Below are positions 12,341-27,700 of a DNA stretch of 64,000 nt, piece after piece. Made by a program: the position numbers and the translations under genes. This DNA comes from Certhia americana (Eukaryota; Chordata; Aves; Passeriformes; Certhiidae): assembly GCA_018697195.1 (NCBI GenBank), contig CM031870.1, forward strand, positions 8,315,380 to 8,379,379. The letters run 5' to 3'. How positions within the stretch are numbered: the stretch's first letter is position 1; the number at the start of each line of letters is the position of its first letter. The notes beneath the pieces are model-generated. The model was given only the letters and a program-made list of their open reading frames with translations. It was not told where the DNA came from and did not search any database.

Positions 12341-12346
12341 TTTATT
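12341..12346 (-). terminator. Proximal poly(A) signal of GSPT1
   Basis: A minus-strand AATAAA lies about 416 bases after the GSPT1 stop codon. It is the first such hexamer after the stop and could end a short-UTR isoform. A GT/CA-rich element, which reads GTGTGTGTGCACATG on the minus strand, lies upstream of the hexamer rather than downstream, so downstream support is weak. Confidence 0.45.
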
Positions 12347-12761
12347 AACATGGTAGTCATCTTTGTAACATGTGCACACACACTCGCACACTCTGACTGA
12401 TCTGCCTGGAAAAAAGAGGTCTTAATATAGATGCTGGGGGAAATTAAACATTAAAAATCCCTTAGATTTTCATAATTATAGGCAATTATGTCCACATCAC
12501 TTACAAAGCTATTGCCGAATCTTTCCAAGGAAGCAGAATTTGGGAGAAAAAAAAATTTCTTTTTGGGAAAATTCAACAGTGGCATAGCAGAGCTCTCAAT
12601 ATGAGAAAGCTGACATAATGTGGACCTTTGCTGTGAAATTTGTCTTTGCAAAATATGGGGAGAAGTTTATCAATGGGCAGAAAATAAGACGGCGGTGTGA
12701 AGTAGGCTTTTGCTGAGTTGATTTTCCTCACAGTATTGTGCGGGGTCATTGAGAAAAATGC

Positions 12762-15700
12762 TTAGTCCTTCTCTGGAACCAGTTTCAGAACTTTTCCAAT
12801 TGCAATGGTCTTACCTAAACCAAGGAGACAAACAGCAGAGTTATATTTACTGTGAAAGGAATGTAGATGGCTCCAAGAACATGAAAACGTGCCCCAAAAT
12901 ACAGGCTTCTCAAGTATTAGAAATCATAGAGAATAAATTATGTTATAGCACAGTGTATTTTAAAAGTATGATAAAATTTGAAAAATAGTAAGCCTGCTAT
13001 TCTGACAGCAAAGAACACGATGTGGATTGTGGAAAGCCTGCTTCTTCACTCACCTAAGGAGAAGGCAAGGCAGAATCACCACCAAATCTGTTTACTGCTT
13101 TTCAAATAATTTATTTCAAACACATCCCACAAATCTCTGAGTTTTACCAGGGTGTGCATGTTGAAGCCCAACATACAGTCCCCCTGATATCTTTCAGCTT
13201 TAAATTGTGAAACTATGGTATTCATATTGTAGGTTGACATTCCAGGATGCATTAAAAAAGCACTGCTGGTTATTTTTCAAATCCAGTCTTTTGTTTCACA
13301 ACCCACATTTCTGTACATTATTCAAATAAAAGTGCCTCTCTGTTACTAGCAAGGACTCTGCACAATGACAACAATTTGCTTAGATTTACTTTTCCATTGT
13401 TACCCAGAGAATGATTTCCATTAGATAACAGCATTTTAATACCTCACTGCCATGCAGCTCTGAGTTCAAGCAAGTTTTTGCAGCAGTCAGTACCTGCTGC
13501 TGAAGCAGCCTTACCCTCATCCCTTAAGGTGAAGCGACCCATCTGAGGGAAATCTTTGAATGTCTCAAGGCAGATCGTTCCTGCCGTCCTTAAACGGGCA
13601 ATGCAGACTTGATCTTGTTTCACAAAACGGGGCCGTGTCTTACTTTTTTCTCCTGTTTTTTTGTCTACCAAGCAGATTAAGGCCTGCGTAAGAAAAAAAA
13701 TATTAGCTGTGAGTGCTAAAATAAGGGTATTCACAAACAAACAGAATTGGTCTAAGAAAGAATATACTTACAAACCAATACATGAACAAGTTTGCATGAT
13801 TTATGCAGTCATGATGTACATCACTTTTCAGAAGGCTTATGCTAACAGTTACAGCCTTTTTTTTTGTGTGTTAGAGCACAACCAAGAATTCTAGTCAAGG
13901 CTGGAGCTTTGTTACTTTCATTGGTCTACAGATGTATGACGTGACAGAACTCTTCCCAAAAACCAGATTGTTTATATTCACATCACAACTGAAAATGACA
14001 CTTACTGTTATCTCAACTTCTTCAATACAGGTGTGGATGTGCAGCACTGCATTATAACCTGGGCAGATAATGGATTTGTGCTCAATTATCACTATCTGTA
14101 AAACAATTCAAAATAAGTGCATTTTTTCCTAATTTCAATTATAGAGGAACAGAGAATAATCAATGCAGAACTATATTAAAAAGTCTTGAATTCAAAAGTA
14201 CTGAACAAAATACACACAAATTTTTGTCAAGGAGCCAAAATTTATAAGTCACTAGTTTATAATATTAAAGTAAAAAACTGAAGATCTGGCCTGATGAGGT
14301 CTTGCTTTCACCATTATAAGCATCTAAAACTTCATTGAGAAGTTACATTCAAAACAACTTATATTTTGAAAACTCAAATTAATGATGTCAGTGTTAAGTA
14401 TATATGGTATTGCCCATTTCAGATATGGCAGTGAGTAAGAAATCTGAACTGAAACTTCAAACTACTGAAGTTTCAGATTCGGCAAAACATAAAATACTTC
14501 CATTGTTTTTACCCTTCTATACAGCAATTAAATGTTATTCTACCTGGGCATCAAATGTGCGTCCAGAATGACAAAGGTTGTTGAGATCACAGAGAATAAA
14601 TCCTGGAAGGATCTCTTCCTCTTCAATTCCCTTCAGTCTGATCTTTAGATTTTCACCTGGGGCTACTGAGTCAGTTTCTACATCATCAGAAAGTATTCCA
14701 AGAACTTCCACATTGTGCTTAAAGAAAACAAAAACATAGTTTTGCATTGCGAATATTTTAGTCTGGTACAAAATAATTGTAATATAACAGTATTTCAATA
14801 AATAATTCCATTACAGTTTAACACTTATATTTGGTTTGTCAAGCTTCAGCACATTTAAAATATTGGAATGATGAATTAATAATACTTAATTTTTTTATAA
14901 GAAGTTTTTTCTTTTTCAAGTTTTTTTTTTCCTGCTTTCCTTTGGGGGAAAATAAAAAAAAGGGAAAGGAGGAAAGAAATAAACCATTGAGCAATATTAA
15001 CCCACAGCAGGTAAAAGGCTTAGTGGACCAACTGTACAAACATGAAATAAAAACCAGTTGAAGTGTGATGATGTGTAGTCCAGCAACTGAGTTTACTAAG
15101 GCAGGAGAACCCAAGTTCTGACTGCTAAGGAGCACACACCCCCCCGTCCCCAGAAACATCACCCATGTAAAATGTGAAAGCTTAATTGCATTCAACAGAG
15201 CAACAGAACATTTTCTGATTTAAAGTAATGAGTATCTTTAAGAACTAAACTCTTTTTTTAATGGTAGTAAAATCTTAAAATAGTTAAACCTTACCATACC
15301 TTGTTTGGCATCATCACAAGCTGTTGTCCTTTGCAAATAGAGCCTGACTCCAGCTTCCCAAGGACCACAGTGCCCATGTCCTTCACAAAAAGAAATCATT
15401 ACATAGCAACTGAAAACATTTTCCTGAAGAGTCCCCTCTATCTATGATTTGTCTCTGAGTTTGATTACTTAACTCTATGAACATCTAGTACTGTTAGACT
15501 TAGTATTTTGGAAATTGTTCTCATGGAAGATTACAGATTTTAGGAGTTTCGTATAATGCCATACTATTCCTTCCCTCCTCTATTCTACAGTTGGAAATGT
15601 AACATTAGCAAAGAAAACACATATCCTCTACAAGTACAGTAAATAGTCCATTTACTGCTTTCTGAAAACAGCCTCTTTATACTTTGTATGTTATTATTTG

Positions 15701-18700
15701 AGTCAGTACCTTATATTTATCCACAATTGGCAGCCTGATTGGTCCATCAACTGAACGGTTGAAGTTTGGCAAATTATCCAGGTATGGAATAAATGGTAAT
15801 CCACTAAAAGAGCAGAAGGCATTTGTTTCAATTATGTGAGCACTTTTCCATTAAAAAAAAAAAAAATTACTCAGAATGGATAAATGCAGTCTAACAAAAG
15901 GGAAAATTCTCATCTTTTCATCATTTAGAACAAGGACCTCTAAGACAGCTAAATCTATACCATCCCATCAGTAGTGTCCACTTTGCCCCACCCAATATAT
16001 TAATGCGTGTTTTTAAGTCACATTACAAGCATATTTCACACAAATTAATTATTCCTTTGAGACTCACGACAGATGTGTAATGTATTTTGGAAATACAAAA
16101 CCATAAGCTAGGTCCAAATGTGACTTCCAGTAATACTTTTTAAATTACACTGAACAATATTGAAAAACATGACATCCACTGAGACACATGGCTTGTCCCT
16201 AATTATAATACAGCTTCAAACAAACTGTTCACATCAAACAATTACTCATTCTAGGGATGTCAGCTGCAGCTGGCATTGCTGACTGGCAAATTCTAGTGCT
16301 TGTAAGGCACTGAACTCACACAGCCAAAGAACACTGCTAATATTTTACTAATAATCTGCAGTTTGCAAAAGCTTTTCATTGGCACATTGCATAGCTGTGT
16401 TCTTGTTGCTCTGGCTGTATTTCCTCAAGCATTTTGGCACACAACTACAACATACCATGCTCTGCTACCTCCCAGCTTCACTGAAGCATTTACTTTTATT
16501 AAAATACAGCAAATACTCAAGTTGCTCAATTTAAGATACATACATATACCAAGGGCAGAATTCTGACTGTTCTTTAAGGTTTGCTCCAGTCAGTCCTGAG
16601 CAGGGCATGAAATGAATGTCCTTTTTGGGATTGAAGCCAACTTTCTTCAAAAATGGCACCAGTTTCTCTTTACATTCCTCATATCTATTAAAATGACAAG
16701 CAGACCAAGTTAAGTTCTACTTATTCCAGCATAACATAATCCTGTGCTTTAAAAAACATGCAGACATTTCAGTTCCATCGGTTAAGTTACTGTGTGAGCA
16801 GGAAGCAAGCTTAGTGTGAAAGTCTGGAGGCCTATTTTCATCTTCTCCCCAACTTTTCAGCACAGCTCAGTAGAGTCTATTCCCCTATTCTCCCTCATTC
16901 CTCTGCTCCATAAAGGATCCCCAGTGCTCTCCATACACTTCAATGACAGGGCTGGGGGAGCAGCAGCACAAGCTGGAACTGCTTAAAGCAAGAGATCCAG
17001 GCCAGCACAGCAGGACAGACCCCGCAGACACTTCCTGAGGTCATGCTCCAGGCTGGCACTTCAGTGCTGGCTTGGTCTCCTCCAATCTCCTCCACAGTTT
17101 CTGGAGGTTTTATGCTATTTATTTCTGTCACGCTGCCTCCTCCCAGTTTGGGGTGAATTCAGTAACGTCAGAAGGCTGGAGCAGGACCAAGACAGGTAAC
17201 AGGGCATGCCTTAGTCTCTTAGTGAAGCAGGCTGACATTCCAAGGTTGCACAGGCGCTCATGGCTGGCCACTAAAACTTTTACAATTCTGGGCAGAACAC
17301 AGCACGTTCTCTGATTACTCTGGCAAACTTGACTACTGAAAATACAATCACTTCCTTTTTTAGACTCAGTATAAAGTTTCCAAGTCAACAATTAAACTAT
17401 GCTAGAATGTATGTGTTTATTAGATATGTCTGCATGGATCCAAGCAATTGACAGTGAATGCTGGAGTGTAGAACTTCCAGCTTAATTGAGAGGCACTGTC
17501 CTAGGCACTGATTTTCCTGCCAGTTTTATAACCTCTGTCTTTAGTCCATCAATCAATCATTCTTTCAGCAATAATAAAATACAAACATTACTTTACCTAA
17601 AAATTATTTTATTGCAGTATCTGTCAATGAAAATTAGTTTTTAATATTAAACTCACCTTTCATTACTCCAGTTTACAGTTGGATCATCCATTTTATTAAT
17701 AAGAACTATTAAATGCTTTACACCAGCTGTTTTTGCTAACATGGCATGTTCTCTTGTTTGTCCACCTTTCTCAAATCCAGTTTCAAACTCTCCTTTTCTT
17801 GCAGAAATAACCTAATTAAAGACAGATAGATTAATAAAAGTTCTACAATTCTCTCAACAGAACAATCAACAATACTGCCTTATTTAAAAAACTTTGAGTA
17901 GTCAGATTAGTAAAAGCTTCCAAAATGCACTGGTATATCCTCAGTATTACCCATTAGTTTCTGCACTGACATGTAAAAAAATCACATGACACCTTTAAGC
18001 TTTAAGAGGCTGTGAAATTACTCCAAAACTCACTTATCTCAGTAAACGTAACATTTGAAAATTCTGCCTGCCATAAGTAACCGAAAGAATAAAGAAGCAA
18101 ACAAAAAATAAAAATTAATTCCACAGTATATGCAAAATAAAAGTATCTGATTTGTCCTTACCAGCACAGCAAGATCAGCTTGAGAAGCCCCACCAATCAT
18201 ATTTGGAACAAAGCTCTTGTGTCCAGGAGCATCTAAAATGGTGAAGTGTTTCTTCTCCGTTTCAAAATAGGCACGACCCACTTCTACTGTTTTACCTTTG
18301 TCTCTTTCTTCTTGGTTTGTGTCTAAGGCCCAAGACAGGTACCTAAAGACATCCCAACCCAAATACTCTATTATTAATTTTTATTAAATTTATATATAAT
18401 TTGTTAGTCAAAAGAGTTTTTTTATTTTTGCTTTATTATTTGAGCCACCTCAGCATTGCTAAACTAAAGTATTTCCAAGACCAACAGTGACTTTAACTGA
18501 TTGATTTGTGTGTACAGTGAGCTGCAGATCCTATTGCCAGCTCTCCTTCATGTACCTACAAGGATTCAATTCTAAACATTCTAATAAACAATTTTAAATT
18601 TTTAAGTTCTTCAGCTATGATCTAACCTCAAATAATCTAAGTTTTGCTTCAGTCTCAGAAACACCACAGGATCAAATACAAAACAATTCTTCCTTCTCAG

Positions 18701-21700
18701 CATAATTAACTAAAACATTAGTTCTGATTTGCATATATAATTACTGAGAATTATTAGTTCTCATTTGTTTGCACGTATTTAGCAGAAGTTGGCTATGAAA
18801 TCGACATGATCTTTATTCACACTATCTTTGATATCTTCATTGTATTGACTCTTGTCCCCTCATAATTTTTATTATTATGTCCCCTCATAATTTTTCCCAC
18901 TGGCCACCAACAAGTTACCTTTCAGTTAGATAAACTGAAATTTCAAAAAAAAAGTTACTTGGCTCCTTCAGGTTTTGTGAAAACTGGTAAATGTAAAGAA
19001 GAAAAAAAAAATTACGCTTACTAAGGATAAAGAAAGTGGTAATAACTCCATTGAACATAGCAGTATTTTTCAATGTTAAAAGCAGCTTGTAGACATCCTT
19101 AGCTTTTGTTTTGTAGTGACTGGGTGGTGTCTGAAGAGATGCTGCTTGGACAATGGTTGCTTCCTGAAAAGAACTTTGTCACCCTTTCTATACCCCTTTC
19201 AAACATGATTCAGTGAGTTCAGGTCAATGCCCATCCCCTGAGGGCTCCATCACTGCTGTACCCCTAAGGAAGTCTTTAGCTGCTCTTTTTCTAAAGCCGT
19301 TTGGACCCCTGTTAAGCTCCAGCCAAAAAGAGAAAGCTTTCAAAAGGAGAATCAAGTTTGCAGAAATCGCTACATATGCTGTATATACACACACTGCCCC
19401 CCAAACCCCAACCCACCAAAAACCAACAAAACCCAAACCAGAGTCCCACAAAAAATCCAGCCAGGACAAGAGCACCATCTTGCCTGAAGGAAGCCAGGGC
19501 TACTAGTACAGAGAGTAAAACCAGTTTCATTGCAGTAAAGGGCAAAGTGTGCTACTATCTTCAAGAAGTTCATACCATGTTTCTCTGTTTTTTTCTTTAG
19601 CTTCTCTTTCATATTTTTCAAGTGTTCTTTTGTCAACCATTCCTGTCAAATACCTAATAAGAGAGAAAATAAAAGTGCAATTTTACACAAAGCAAAAAGA
19701 TATTTCCAAATAGTTAAATACTTATACAATCCCTATAGATTATTATGATGGGGAAATAAAGGTTTTATTTTTTTTTTAATCTTAACAGAAAGGACAAAGT
19801 TTAACTAGTGATATAAAGCAGTTTCAAATTGCATTTTAAAATACAAAGAAAAAGAGCCATGTTCTAAGAAAGTGATTAATTTTTAAAATTTGATAATGTT
19901 TGCTTTTGCGTAGTTGTTTCTACTAAGTGAAAATCCTATACCAATAACATTAATGTACTGGAATTGAGAAATTCCAAAGGCAGTAAGTACCTCAATTTAC
20001 AGGGATAGAAACATTCTGTTATAAAAGCATTAACATATGCTGATTAAAGCCAAAAAGAAAATAAAATATTACTCATTTTAATTGATGTATTTAATTCACA
20101 AGAACAGGAAATCTAAGAATGTAAGAGTTTCCTTACATTATTTGTCCTCCAATAGTTGACTTGCCAGCGTCTAAAAAAAATTAATTCAAGTCATCAACAA
20201 TGTACAATTCTAGAAACAGCAGACCATTATGAACTAAGACATCTAGTTTAAAGGATTTATTTTTTGAACCATAATCTAAGTTTCTGGAAGCATCTTGCAC
20301 CTTCCCTTGTTCCCATTACAATTTGTTGTCAATTAAATTACACCAAATTTTGAACATGCTGTTTTCATATATATAAATTCAGCATTATCCATAACAAAAA
20401 CAAGCAAGTAATCCAGCTAAAGCCAGGGTCAAGAGTGTGGGAAGCTCTTGCAAAATCCCTTTCCCTGTCTCCCTTATCTCTAACTTGTGTGGGCTACTCT
20501 TCAATATTGGGATGCACCCCTGCCCATAGCCCCTTCACTTTGTGTGACTCCATTCTGAATTTACCCAAGGACTAAATTACAGTACTTTTAAGGTGATAAG
20601 TAACTACAGAAATGACAAGACAGAATTTACTGTATAACTTTTGATTCAATAATTATTCTTCTAATTCTCATCCAAGTTTTTATGAAACTTACTGAAACCA
20701 TTAAATGAAGATATTTTGTCATAAATGCTTCTTTTAACCATGAATTATGTTAATCTATTGTTGTAACCCTACAAATTTTAGTGTTTAGAATAATAATTTT
20801 TGAATCTAATAGCAAGAATCCATTTTATCTAAAATAAGCAGAAAAGAAGCACCATGTTCTGATTTTATTCTTTAGGTCATGAACACAGATGTGTCACTTC
20901 AGCACTCATCAGGAGCAAGTACTTGAGAAATCATGAACACAGGCGCTGTTATGTCCAAGAGAACACACTCTACCCCCAAAGACCTTTAAATTTTTCATTT
21001 TCCAAAGCACCTTCATTAGAATGAATGTTCCTGAGAGCCTCAAGACATGGTGATTACAATGAACAGCATTCATTTCTAATTCTCTGGGTTCTAGATAATA
21101 CACAACAGACAGATCCAATTACTTCACCTTCACTTACAACTTACCTACGTGTCCAATGAATACTACATTTACGTGCTCTTTTTTAGGAGCACCAGGAGGT
21201 GCTACAACAGATTTCGGTTTTGGTATTTCCTCCTCCTCTTCCATCATTTCCTGAGCGCTCTCTTCAGAAGGCCCTGCATCACCTCCTCCTAGCTCTGTTT
21301 CACTGGGTTCTTCTTTGTGGTCCCATGACTCTTCTGGGGACATTTCTGTCTCTCCATTTTCCACTAAAAATAAACCAATTAGATATATTCAAAGAGATAA
21401 AGAAATTAAAAGGGATTACCCTGGGGAAAAGCCCCTGCCCCAAAGGAAGGTGCAATCACAAGGCTTTAACTACCAAGTCTGATAACATTTTCCTGTAGAA
21501 AAAGGGACAACTGCTTCTTATTTCTGATATTATGAATACTAGGACCTTTCAAGTTAGCTTGTGTGCTGACATAAGAAATCTAGGACACAGAAACTTCTGT
21601 TTTAAAAAGGCAACAATTTTACAAAAAAAAAAGCAAATCTGAAAATCCACTCAGACCAGCACAGCAGTCTGAATCCACAGACACACACTACCATATGTTT

Positions 21701-24700
21701 AGAAAGCAAAGGACAGAGATTATAGTTTAAGTTCACTCATAAACCATATAAAAACAATGAGAAAGATACAACTTCCATGTTCTGATTATTCACATTGCTG
21801 ACCACTTTAACGTTTTTTGCTAATCACCATCCCATACGTTAATGGGGCTATTTTGTAATATGAAAGTATTTTTTAATAAAGTACTGATCATTTTAGTGTC
21901 CAAATAGTCCAACTGCAGCTCTCAATGCATACTAGTGCTCAATTACCACTTTCCTCATCCAAGTATAAAGATACAACAAAAAACACTAAGGACTATTTGC
22001 AAGTGTAAAGGCTCTACTATTTTGTTTGCAGTCATTCAGTAGAAGCACTGCAGTAGTACATTATAGCACTATCACAGTGAAAAGGAACAATTCTCATCTT
22101 ACCAACAGATTCTGAAATTTCCATGTTAACAGCAGCATTTGAACCTATGGAAAAATGGGGAGAAAATGAATCATTAAAGATAAATACTTACCATGATAGT
22201 TACCAAGAAAAAAGAAAAATTAGTGACTAAATTAATAAAAGGACAGTTCAGATGTTTTGGCACTTGCCAAAGCTTTTTAATATACAGGTTTATTTTGAAA
22301 ATTCTGATTAATACTAGTTTTATGATCTTCCATAAGACACTTTATGAGCCTTTCTCAACTGCCTATAAACTGTAAATAACTACAGATAATCACACTGCCT
22401 TACAAGAGTAATATGAGGATAATCAAAGTTGGAAAAGGTTCATAGAAATTTTTAAAAAGAGATTATTTGCAATATTTTTTTTAAAATAGTGTCATGAAGA
22501 TCAATAAAACAACTACCTTCACAAGAGGCTGTCTGCTCCTCTGGAGAAGGCTCTACCGATGCACCTGCAGAGAAAAAACAGTTTATCTTTTGAAGTACAG
22601 TGATGTGACCAATTTCCAAACTTTGCCGTAAAAGAACATCTCCCAACTTTACTGAAAGAAGTATATGGAAAGAATATCCCACTTCCCTCCCTGCTAAGTG
22701 GTACTAAACACAGCCTCTAAGCACAAGTACTGTTAAAGAACACTGACTAAACATGGTGAAAATAATATACCACTTCTACAAACAAGCCATTTTTTCCCCC
22801 TGCATGGAAAGCTACACATAAAGCAAGCAATTCTTCCATACATAGCATTTTGCCTGCCCATCCTTTTTGAAAGCGCTGGCTATTGGTGTTAGTGTCTAAG
22901 GGGTGTTTAGAAACATCAAGCAGTTTCATTGTATCCAAAGACACATTATGGTATCACAACTGCAGGGAAAGGATCTGCCAGCTGCTGCTTGCAGCCAAGT
23001 CTATGCTGCTCTTGTGCCTCACTTCCACTAAATGTTAAGTAGAAAATAGAAACAAGCTATTAAAAACAAATTCTTAACAACTTCTGTAGTTATTACAGTC
23101 AACAGATGATAAAACTCATTCAGATGTCTGGTAACTTTGCCAGTCCTCTCAAACACCACAGCACAGTCCCATTATGTGCAGGGCAATCTCACCAGTCATG
23201 CGCATCTACCAAAGCCACAAGTATGTCTTCTGGAAAAATTACTCAATCCTCTCATGCACTAGACCATGCCACCACATTTTATGCTGAGGTGTAACTAATT
23301 ATTACACCTACTAGGAGTGATATGTTCCAATTAATACACTGCTCAATGTTTTGGGATGTTATTTCACATTATCAAGGGGCCTTCTGTAACTATCCCCATA
23401 ACCTTAACCTAGTTAGTTTTCTTTTGGTATAAGTTCAACTTCACAATGCTCTGAAACAAGTTCATTATATTTTTTTTTCAACCACATACAAAATTCATGC
23501 CCTCTGTTTAGCCATATTCCAGCTCTCCTTCAATTGAATTCTAAACACAGATCTTAGAGCATCACTTGCTCTATATGCATGATGGTACCTAAAGATGAAA
23601 CAAATCTCCTCAAAAGATCAAAACCATACAGAGAAGGACCTGATTCTAAACCTCTTTGCTTTTGCACTGTTTGTGCATTTGCTGTAGACTTCTCTAAAGT
23701 GGAGCAGCGCTGGGAGAGCTGGCAGGGGGCCAGAGGACAGAGCTTTGCAGGCAAGGGTGAATGTGGGTCACAGCACAACATCCAGTGGCCAGCAGCAAAC
23801 TGGGGAGGGGGCACAGCCATGCCCGACTGAAACCATTCCCTGCACTCCTGTGTTGGATCAGACATTAGCTACACTCCTGAAAACAAGCCAGCCAGACTTT
23901 AAGAGAATGGTTTAATATAATCAGTACAAGCTACTAAAATAATAGAATACCCTTAGAGCCTTGTAAAGAAATTATCTATCACTCCCATTTGGCAGCTGGA
24001 AAAGACCAAAATCAGCCCATTTTTGAGTGAGGTAAGCAGGTGGCACAAAATCTAGGTATGAACCTAAAGCCTTTATTTTGTAGACTGTTGGCTATTTTAC
24101 ACATACTGTGGTTGGGATGCATAAATATTTAAATTACAAGAACATTTCAACAAGCTTTTGATTTCGCTCCAGAAGTGTGTCTATAATGAAAAATGTATCA
24201 AATGGCAGTATTAATGCACTTGCCTTGAAACACAAGTTCCAGAAGTGGTTGGAGAGCTCATTAATTTATTAGAAATACACTGTCAATCAACAGCATTCAT
24301 ATAAATTCCGTTTTTACTTTCTGGTCTGTAATACAGCATGTATGCAGATAGGAAAAAAGTTTCTTCTCAATTAACAGAGACAAAGTACAAAAAAAGATCC
24401 CTCTGCAAATTTTGTTCAGGTCTAGCACACAAGAGCCAGTAAGACAGTTTGTGCATGGTTGCTAAAGAGTACTAGTGCCACACAACCAGGGGGGCAACAG
24501 ATACTTAGCTATAACCACAACCATTTATTAAACTCTGGTCACTTTGGGACACAACTGGCAGACATGCTTTGGAAAAGGACACTGAATTATACTAAACAGA
24601 TAGTGTTTCTTCAAGGCAGAAAGAAATAAACCACTCACTAAAAAAAATTATTTTTAAGACACCAAGTAAATAAATAAAGAACCTTAATTTTAAAACTAAC

Positions 24701-27700
24701 ATGCCCTAAGTGACAAAAATAAACACTCCCGGCAGTAATTGTTTTCTTCTGATAAAGAGTTTCAGGTTATGTCAGGTTATTTCAGACAAAGGCTCAGATT
24801 TACCATTTACTCTGTATGAAAGTGAACAGATTGCCTGAAATGTGCTTTAATATCATCACCAGAAAAAAAGGATGCAATCCTACTGCTTCCTTCACCTCTT
24901 CTCATTTGTGAAGATCATTCAGACAGGAATCTTTCATATGAGAGGGATTCAAAGTGTACTTTGTAGGAAATCTGGTTTTAAAGTCAGGACATGCCTTAAG
25001 TGACACCAATTTTTTAATGCCTCAAATTACTGGATTTACACACGATAAGCACATGTTGTATTTTATGCCCAACCATCTCTCCTTCAAACCCTAAGTCAAG
25101 AACTACTGTTGCAACCTTATCCATGGTATTACACAGCGTTAGAGGTTTATCTTTAGTCCTGCTTAACATCAGAGCCTTAGGACATTTTTTGGAATATCTT
25201 TGTTGTCAATGCCAAAGGCAAAAATAGATACAGATGCTGCATTTATCTACTAGTGCCATCAGACAATGACATTATGTAATTCAGAGTCTTGTCTTGAAAA
25301 GGTAATTATGGGGATTTTTTTAAATGTAAAATTCACTGGAAGAGTATGCACACTGCCAATACCGAGTACAAAACTGCACAACTTGTAAAACATGGTGACT
25401 GATCTCTTTAAAATACATCTCATGTCCTAAAGAATCCACTCTATCTACTTCATTCACACAGCATTCTACTACAGCTGATGTGTTTATTGTATACCACACC
25501 AAGTTTTGTACTGTTTGCATTTTTGTTGTACAATAACCAAAGCTGCACAGGTATAACAAATTTGAAGTTATGATCCAACCTCTGAAAATATTGTTTTATA
25601 AGACTATTAGCCAGGAACTTTGCAGCATTAACATATTAGAATGCTTGTAGATAAACAATAGAAAATTGCTTTTAATTTCAAATTTATATTAGAATATAGC
25701 AAGTTTATCATATATAGAACAGGTACAGCCGGCAAAGTAGGAATCAATATTAGAACAGTGGTTAAAACACAGTATTAAAGCCAAACTCAACTGCTAAGCA
25801 GTGGTGACAACTTCCATCTTTACACAAACCTCAGTGTTTACTAGATGTACAGAAAAAGCTGATAAAGGTCTCCACACAAGTAAGAACTGCACAGTGATTA
25901 ACTGGTAATTCCTCAGCAGCAGTTACCTGAACCACAATGCAAATGCCTTCACAGAATTGATGAGAGGCATAAATTTGGTGCCATACACAGCAGCACTCAC
26001 AGCTCCCAGCCTGTTCTGCTGCTGGAGTGATAAGAACCCAGACAGGACTGGAACCTGACAGCAGGGGTAGGTTACAGAGTTAATGAAACTCTGCACCACA
26101 CAGCAGAGAGATTTAAAAAAATAAATAAAAAAGGCAAATTCAGCCTGAAATAAATATCTTATCTACAAAACTTAAGACACCTGTATAATCAATTCGTTAC
26201 TGTTTCTCTAATACAGGCATCAAGTTCCTTCACAGGAATTCCTTGAAGTGAAGAAACACATGACACCCACCTAAGTATTCCCATCACCTTTTCGTATGTG
26301 TAATTCCAATACTTGAGTTCAGAACATGTTTACACAATAGTCATACAGTCTCAACGGTTTTCATGCATTACATAACAGATGCCCCCCCCCTTTTTTTTTA
26401 AATGAAAGCATAAAGGGAATTACAGCAGAGTGAAAAAATAAAAATTTGCATGAAAGTGTGAAAAGCAAAATTAAAAAAAACCCCAAGAGATTCTTAAATA
26501 ACAAAACCACACAAAAACTACATCAAGCACAAACAAGTGCTACAGCTAAACAAAGTGCTTTATATTTAATAGTTAAAACTGTACAGAAAGAAAAAGTTTT
26601 CAGGAATTCACTGTAAGGCAGCTGTTTTGAAAGTTAAACCCAAAATTATGTTCTTCTCCTTGCTGCACTAGTTTATAGCCTATGCCCCAGCTTCACCAGT
26701 GGACACATCAGTTTTTAAAAATGCACCAATGCAAGAGCAGCCTTAACAGTTTAGCATGACTCTAAAGTTCACCAAAATTAATAGCACTTGTTTCATATTC
26801 ATAGAATTTTATTACACATTAGCTTAGTAAAAGACCCATCTTTTTCCTTCCCAAGTGAGGACACACCTTAAGTTTATCTTATCTAAACTTGACACACTTC
26901 TTAACAACTAAGTTTAAGAAAGCTTATGGGGATTTTCAGGGAATATACTGAAGCTCTCTTCTGCTCTGCCAATTATTTGTGCTCACTTGATAACTTGATT
27001 TTAAGGACAGATAATCAAGCTCAGTGTTTCAACAGTTCATTATTACACTCTGACAAAGATCTCTCAAAACCCAGTATCTTTAGTTTAACCCATACTTTTA
27101 GTATTGCATCATCTGTCCTAAACTAACCTTTGTACTGAAATACAATCACTGTCATTTTCCCAGAGACCTCTTCAAAATATAGTAATTAATTTAATGGATT
27201 AAATTATAACTGCTTTATTCTCTCATAATAAAAAACAAAATAAAACCATTTTTCTATCTTAGCTTCATACAATCAGCTGCTTCTTTTGCTTGCATTATCT
27301 GTCATCACAATACGTGAGAAAAATGCCAAAATTCCTTAAGTGGAACTGTAAAATCAGATTATATATAGAATCCAAGAATTATCCCAATTTATTTTTGTGT
27401 TCATGTTGATAGAGCAATCAAGTTTTAAGATAACATCATGCTTTCAAAAACATTCAAAAGTAGTAGTTGCAGTAGTCCAAAGCAGAGTGCCAAACACGTG
27501 GTCAGCAGGCTGCCTGTAGCCCCCTGGACAGTTCATACACTGCACAGCCCACTCTCGGATTTGTGCGTCTTTTACTGGAGTCATGCAAGGCTTCAAGGGT
27601 GATGAATTATTCTAACAGGAGCAACACAATACTGGCCACCTTCCTGGGGACACTTCAGATGTAGACAAAGGACATCTGTGTAACACACTGGCATCCTGAG

